Source: Pseudomonadales bacterium (lineage in GTDB: Bacteria > Pseudomonadota > Gammaproteobacteria > Pseudomonadales > Azotimanducaceae). From it: DNA of 17,073 nt. The DNA lies in contig SKXG01000133.1 in NCBI GenBank assembly GCA_007128525.1, positions 1 through 17,073 of the forward strand. Reading direction: 5' to 3'. Shown piece after piece: positions 16,071 through 17,073 of the stretch; position 1 is the first letter of the stretch; each line of letters opens with the position of its first letter. The notes beneath the pieces are model-generated. The model did not search any database, was not told the DNA's origin, and saw only the letters and a list, made by a program, of their open reading frames with translations. A program made the position numbers and the translations under genes.

Positions 16071-17073
16071 TTACATATAGGGTGATAACAGGCGAGCCAG
16101 ACCGTTGCGCAGACGCACAGCAAAGGACAGGTGCTGAACATCAGCCAGCTTCAGTTCTGTTGCTGTTTCGATACGGCGGTCGATGAACCGGTCCAAGTGG
16201 GCGGCCAGTGCGGCATCATAGCACTCGAGGTTGTATTCAAAGTTCAGGCGCAGGCTGCGTGGGTCCCAGTTGCTGGAGCCGATCAGTGACCACAGATGAT
16301 CCACCACCAGTGCCTTGGCGTGATCAAAGGGTTCTGGCGTCAGATAAATCCGGCAGCCTTTTTCCAGCAGCAAGCTGAACTGCGGCGCTGTCGCCCAGTC
16401 CATCAACGGAATGTTGCTGCGCTGGGGCAGCACGATCTGCACATCGACACCGCGCATTGCCGTCACCTGCAGCATCCGCAGCAGTACGGAATCGAGGATG
16501 AAGTAGGGGGTCACAATGCGAACCGATTCTCTGGCGGCGGACAGTGCCCCGAGCAGCAGTTCCAGCAGCTTGTCCAGGTCTTCGTCGGGGCCGTCCCGAA
16601 CGCCGCGCGACAGCACGCTGCCGGTGGCATGCTGGGGCGGGAACCAGTCGCTGCCTTCGAGCAGTTCACCGGTTGTGAAGGCCCAGTCCATTGCGAAGGT
16701 TTGTTGAATGTTGGTGACGACCGGGCCCTGTACTTTGAAGTGCAGACAGCGCACCGGCGCCTCCGGAGCCGCCTGCAGTCGATGTCCGTGCCGGATATTG
16801 GTGCCGCCGATAAATCCGAGCTGACCATCCGCAACCAGAATCTTGCGGTGATTGCGCAGGTTGGCATAGCGAAACAGGCGCGGTGCCCGGGTGCGCAGAA
16901 AGGCCGCAACCGGGATTCCGGCTCGACGCAGTTCGCCAACCATATTGGGCTTTGAGTACCGGGCGCCGACAGCATCAATCAGCACGCGAATGTCGACGCC
17001 ACGTTGCTGCGCCGCCACCAGCGCATCGAGAAACTGGCGACCGGTTTCATCGGCATCGAAGATGTATGTGGCA
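16071..17073 (-). CDS. Cardiolipin synthase / phospholipase D-family protein (5' partial)
   Basis: Phosphatidyltransferase of the PLD superfamily, most like cardiolipin synthases (ClsA/ClsB), which join phosphatidyl groups to make cardiolipin at the inner membrane. 333 residues are visible, and the frame stays open to the window edge, where TYIFDADETGRQFLDALV matches the start of the first PLD domain. Both HKD motifs are intact: HRKILVAD (visible residues 75-82) followed by FIGGTN, and HAKALVVD (251-258) followed by LIGSSNWDPRSLRLNFE. The second block is typical of cardiolipin synthases. The missing N-terminus would hold any membrane helices, and without it ClsA and ClsB types cannot be told apart. 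The gene converges on the epimerase-like gene with a 49-base gap. An internal GTG at 17018 is not the real start, because homology continues upstream of it. Confidence 0.92.
   Translation of the reverse strand, partial: ATYIFDADETGRQFLDALVAAQQRGVDIRVLIDAVGARYSKPNMVGELRRAGIPVAAFLRTRAPRLFRYANLRNHRKILVADGQLGFIGGTNIRHGHRLQAAPEAPVRCLHFKVQGPVVTNIQQTFAMDWAFTTGELLEGSDWFPPQHATGSVLSRGVRDGPDEDLDKLLELLLGALSAARESVRIVTPYFILDSVLLRMLQVTAMRGVDVQIVLPQRSNIPLMDWATAPQFSLLLEKGCRIYLTPEPFDHAKALVVDHLWSLIGSSNWDPRSLRLNFEYNLECYDAALAAHLDRFIDRRIETATELKLADVQHLSFAVRLRNGLARLLSPYM

Noticed and set aside
16055..16086. Imperfect inverted repeat around the cardiolipin synthase stop codon, considered as a terminator
   Set aside because: The arms need a bulge, the stem is short and AT-rich, and no T-run follows on either strand.
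1..17073. Mobile element, CRISPR array, toxin-antitoxin or defence system
   Set aside because: No transposase, integrase, spaced direct repeats, small paired toxin-like genes or defence-type domains were seen; the genes are ordinary envelope and transport functions.

Overview
The window is GC-rich and densely packed, and looks like chromosomal core sequence from a Gram-negative bacterium. An RND efflux pair with a lipoprotein adaptor, an MltD-type murein transglycosylase and a Bax-type glucosaminidase all point to an outer membrane and periplasm. The protein set fits a gammaproteobacterium, perhaps a marine or salt- or alkali-tolerant one given the full Mrp antiporter, but the lineage is an inference. 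I see no rRNA, tRNA, CRISPR array, insertion sequence or phage gene.

Layout. (1) Bases 1-5501, plus strand: an Mrp/Mnh/Pha multisubunit Na+/H+ antiporter operon in the order A-B-C-D-E-F-G. Subunit A lacks about 85 N-terminal residues at the window edge. Start and stop codons overlap or nearly touch throughout, which suggests translational coupling. (2) Bases 5515-6204, plus: a membrane zinc metallopeptidase (YugP/Zn_peptidase_2 type) 13 nt after mrpG. A perfect 13-bp palindrome lies across its stop codon. (3) Bases 6262-8319, minus: an MltD-like lytic transglycosylase with three LysM domains, preceded by a 257-nt intergenic region. (4) Bases 8577-14846, minus: a probable four-gene operon read as RND adaptor lipoprotein, RND permease, Bax-like glucosaminidase, polysaccharide deacetylase-like protein. 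(5) Bases 15008-16021, plus: a TIGR01777/YfcH-type NAD(P)-binding epimerase-like protein, divergent from the efflux operon. (6) Bases 16071-17073, minus: a cardiolipin synthase/phospholipase D-family protein, cut at its N-terminus by the window end.

How it works together. The left third exchanges Na+ (or K+) for H+ across the inner membrane. The middle holds three envelope glycan enzymes: a transglycosylase, a glucosaminidase and a deacetylase-like protein. Two of these appear co-transcribed with an RND efflux pump that has no outer-membrane channel or regulator gene beside it. The right end adds phospholipid synthesis. Almost everything here acts in or on the cell envelope. I did not find a clearly new system. 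The points most worth a second look are the deacetylase with an altered metal-binding motif, the linkage of efflux and murein enzymes in one operon, and the metallopeptidase at the end of the Mrp operon.
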